Assembly (NCBI GenBank): GCA_020851615.1
Contig: JADZCL010000252.1
Span: 1-6,429 of the forward strand
Source of the DNA: Rubrivivax sp.
Lineage (GTDB): Bacteria; Pseudomonadota; Gammaproteobacteria; Burkholderiales; Burkholderiaceae_C
Direction of reading: 5' to 3'
DNA length: 6,429 bases
In this document: positions 5,547 through 6,429 of the stretch, piece after piece
Layout of the letters: the number at the start of each line of letters is the position of its first letter
How positions within the stretch are numbered: the first letter of the stretch is position 1
Notes under the pieces: generated by a model
What the model was told of the DNA's origin: nothing
What the model saw: only the letters and a program-made list of their open reading frames with translations
Database searches by the model: none
Position numbers and translations under genes: made by a program

Positions 5547-6429
5547 TCAGCGGCGACCGGACTGGACGCGCGCAAAGGCGGCCGCCAGCGCGCCTTGCGT
5601 GGCCGGCTGCACGGTTGCGCGCGTCTTCTCGCCGCGCGCGGCCGGCAGGTAGCGGTTGTCGGCGCCGCCCGGGCCGGTGCGGGAGGGCGGCGGAGCATCG
5701 AGCTTCATCGTCAGCGCCACGCGCTTGCGCTGCAGGTCGACTTCCAGCACGCGGACCTTGACGATCTGTCCGGTCCGGACGACCTCGCGCGCATCGGCCA
5801 CGTACTTGTGCGCCAGTTGGCTCACGTGCACCAGCCCATCCTGATGCACGCCCAGGTCGACGAAGGCACCGAACTGCGCGACGTTGCTGACCGTGCCCTG
5901 CAACAGCATGCCCGGCTGCAGGTCCTTGATGTCGTTGACGCCGTCGTTGAAGCGCGCGACGACGAAATCCGGCCGCGGGTCGCGCCCGGGCTTCTCGAGT
6001 TCGGCCAGGATGTCCCGCACCGTCACGACCCCGCAGCGTTCATCGGCGAAGGTCTCGGCACGCAGGCCGCGCAACAGCTCGGTGCGGCCCAGCACCGCCT
6101 CGATCGGACGCTGCGTGGCGGCCAGCAGCCGGGCAACCACGCCATAGCTCTCGGGATGGACACCGGTCTGGTCCAGCGCGTTGTCACCACCCCGGATGCG
6201 CAGGAAGCCCGCCGCCTGCTCGAAGCTGCGCGGGCCCAGGCCGCTGACCTGCAGCAACTGCTGCCGATTGGCGAAGGCCCCATGCGTGTCGCGCCAGCCC
6301 ACGATGGCCGCGGCCACCGTCGCGGACACGCCTGACACGCGCGCCAGCAGTGGCGCCGACGCCGTGTTCAGGTCGACCCCGACGCCGTTGACGCAGTCCT
6401 CGACGACCGCATCGAGCGTGCGCGCGAGC
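5547..6429 (-). CDS. tex: Tex-family S1 RNA-binding protein, C-terminal 293 residues (runs off right edge)
   Basis: Tex is a cytoplasmic nucleic-acid-binding protein of about 770-790 residues, related to eukaryotic Spt6 and linked to transcription. Only its C-terminal part is here, beginning in frame at base 6428 and ending with TGA at 5547. Visible are: the helix-hairpin-helix region (about 7-80: [43 protein letters not shown]); the following conserved [18 protein letters not shown]; the helical linker (about 100-165); and a complete S1 domain at 170-243 ([36 protein letters not shown] to KRVALTMKL). A 50-residue Pro/Gly/Arg-rich tail follows and is probably disordered. The catalytic-like YqgF/RNase H fold lies outside the window. 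Tex is on the same strand as thrS, 194 bases upstream; no T-run terminator was seen between them. Confidence 0.95.
   Translation of the reverse strand, partial: LARTLDAVVEDCVNGVGVDLNTASAPLLARVSGVSATVAAAIVGWRDTHGAFANRQQLLQVSGLGPRSFEQAAGFLRIRGGDNALDQTGVHPESYGVVARLLAATQRPIEAVLGRTELLRGLRAETFADERCGVVTVRDILAELEKPGRDPRPDFVVARFNDGVNDIKDLQPGMLLQGTVSNVAQFGAFVDLGVHQDGLVHVSQLAHKYVADAREVVRTGQIVKVRVLEVDLQRKRVALTMKLDAPPPSRTGPGGADNRYLPAARGEKTRATVQPATQGALAAAFARVQSGRR

Noticed and set aside
3658..5652. 664-codon open frame on the plus strand opposite thrS
   Set aside because: It is the antisense shadow of a high-GC gene with strong third-position bias. The product is low-complexity (rich in Leu, Val, Ala, His, Arg) with no recognisable domain, while the opposite frame is unmistakable ThrRS.
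1..6429. Mobile elements, CRISPR repeats, tRNA or rRNA genes
   Set aside because: No transposase-like product, regularly spaced repeats, cloverleaf or rRNA-like sequence was found; the window is filled by core translation genes.

Overview
The window is a high-GC stretch of a proteobacterial chromosome. It is most likely from a betaproteobacterium of the order Burkholderiales (Rubrivivax/Leptothrix/Methylibium-like). This is inferred from the style of the PheS, IF3 and Tex proteins, the GC-rich codon use and the gene order; no database search was made. All recognised genes lie on the minus strand and are transcribed from the right edge towards the left: tex (3' part only), thrS, infC, rpmI, rplT, pheS, pheT (5' part only). 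This is the widely conserved translation cluster: threonyl-tRNA synthetase, initiation factor IF3, ribosomal proteins L35 and L20, and the two subunits of phenylalanyl-tRNA synthetase. In this window Tex, an RNA-binding S1-domain protein, precedes it.

Region by region (coordinates descend along transcription). 6429-5547 is the C-terminal 293 residues of Tex. 5546-5353 is a 194-base leader before thrS. It holds a TACAAT -10-like box, a 13-codon open frame encoding [13 protein letters not shown] (four Thr, three consecutive), and a perfect 10-bp hairpin just before the thrS Shine-Dalgarno. A segment directly after the small frame's stop codon can pair with the hairpin's first arm instead. 5352-3442 is thrS. 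3441-3367 is a short gap leading to infC, which most probably starts at a non-canonical ATC codon (3366) rather than at the in-frame GTG or ATG. 2817-2687 is a structured 131-base gap with two strong inverted repeats, where L20 autoregulation would be expected. 2686-2483 is rpmI and 2452-2096 is rplT. 2095-2009 holds a GC-rich hairpin and then a textbook intrinsic terminator only 15 bases before pheS. 2008-965 is pheS, and from 938 to the left edge is the first 312 residues of pheT.

The genes are ordinary and intact; the interest lies between them. Nearly every junction carries a candidate control element that matches how this cluster is controlled in Escherichia coli only in part. There is a possible threonine-sensing attenuator before thrS (E. 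coli uses ThrRS binding to a tRNA-like operator). infC has a non-AUG start (E. coli uses AUU). There are structured RNAs before rpmI, and a terminator before pheS without an evident pheM-like Phe leader peptide. An AT-rich, codon-atypical patch in the 3' part of thrS contains a promoter-like sequence that could supply infC-rpmI-rplT separately. No mobile element, CRISPR array, tRNA or rRNA gene was seen.
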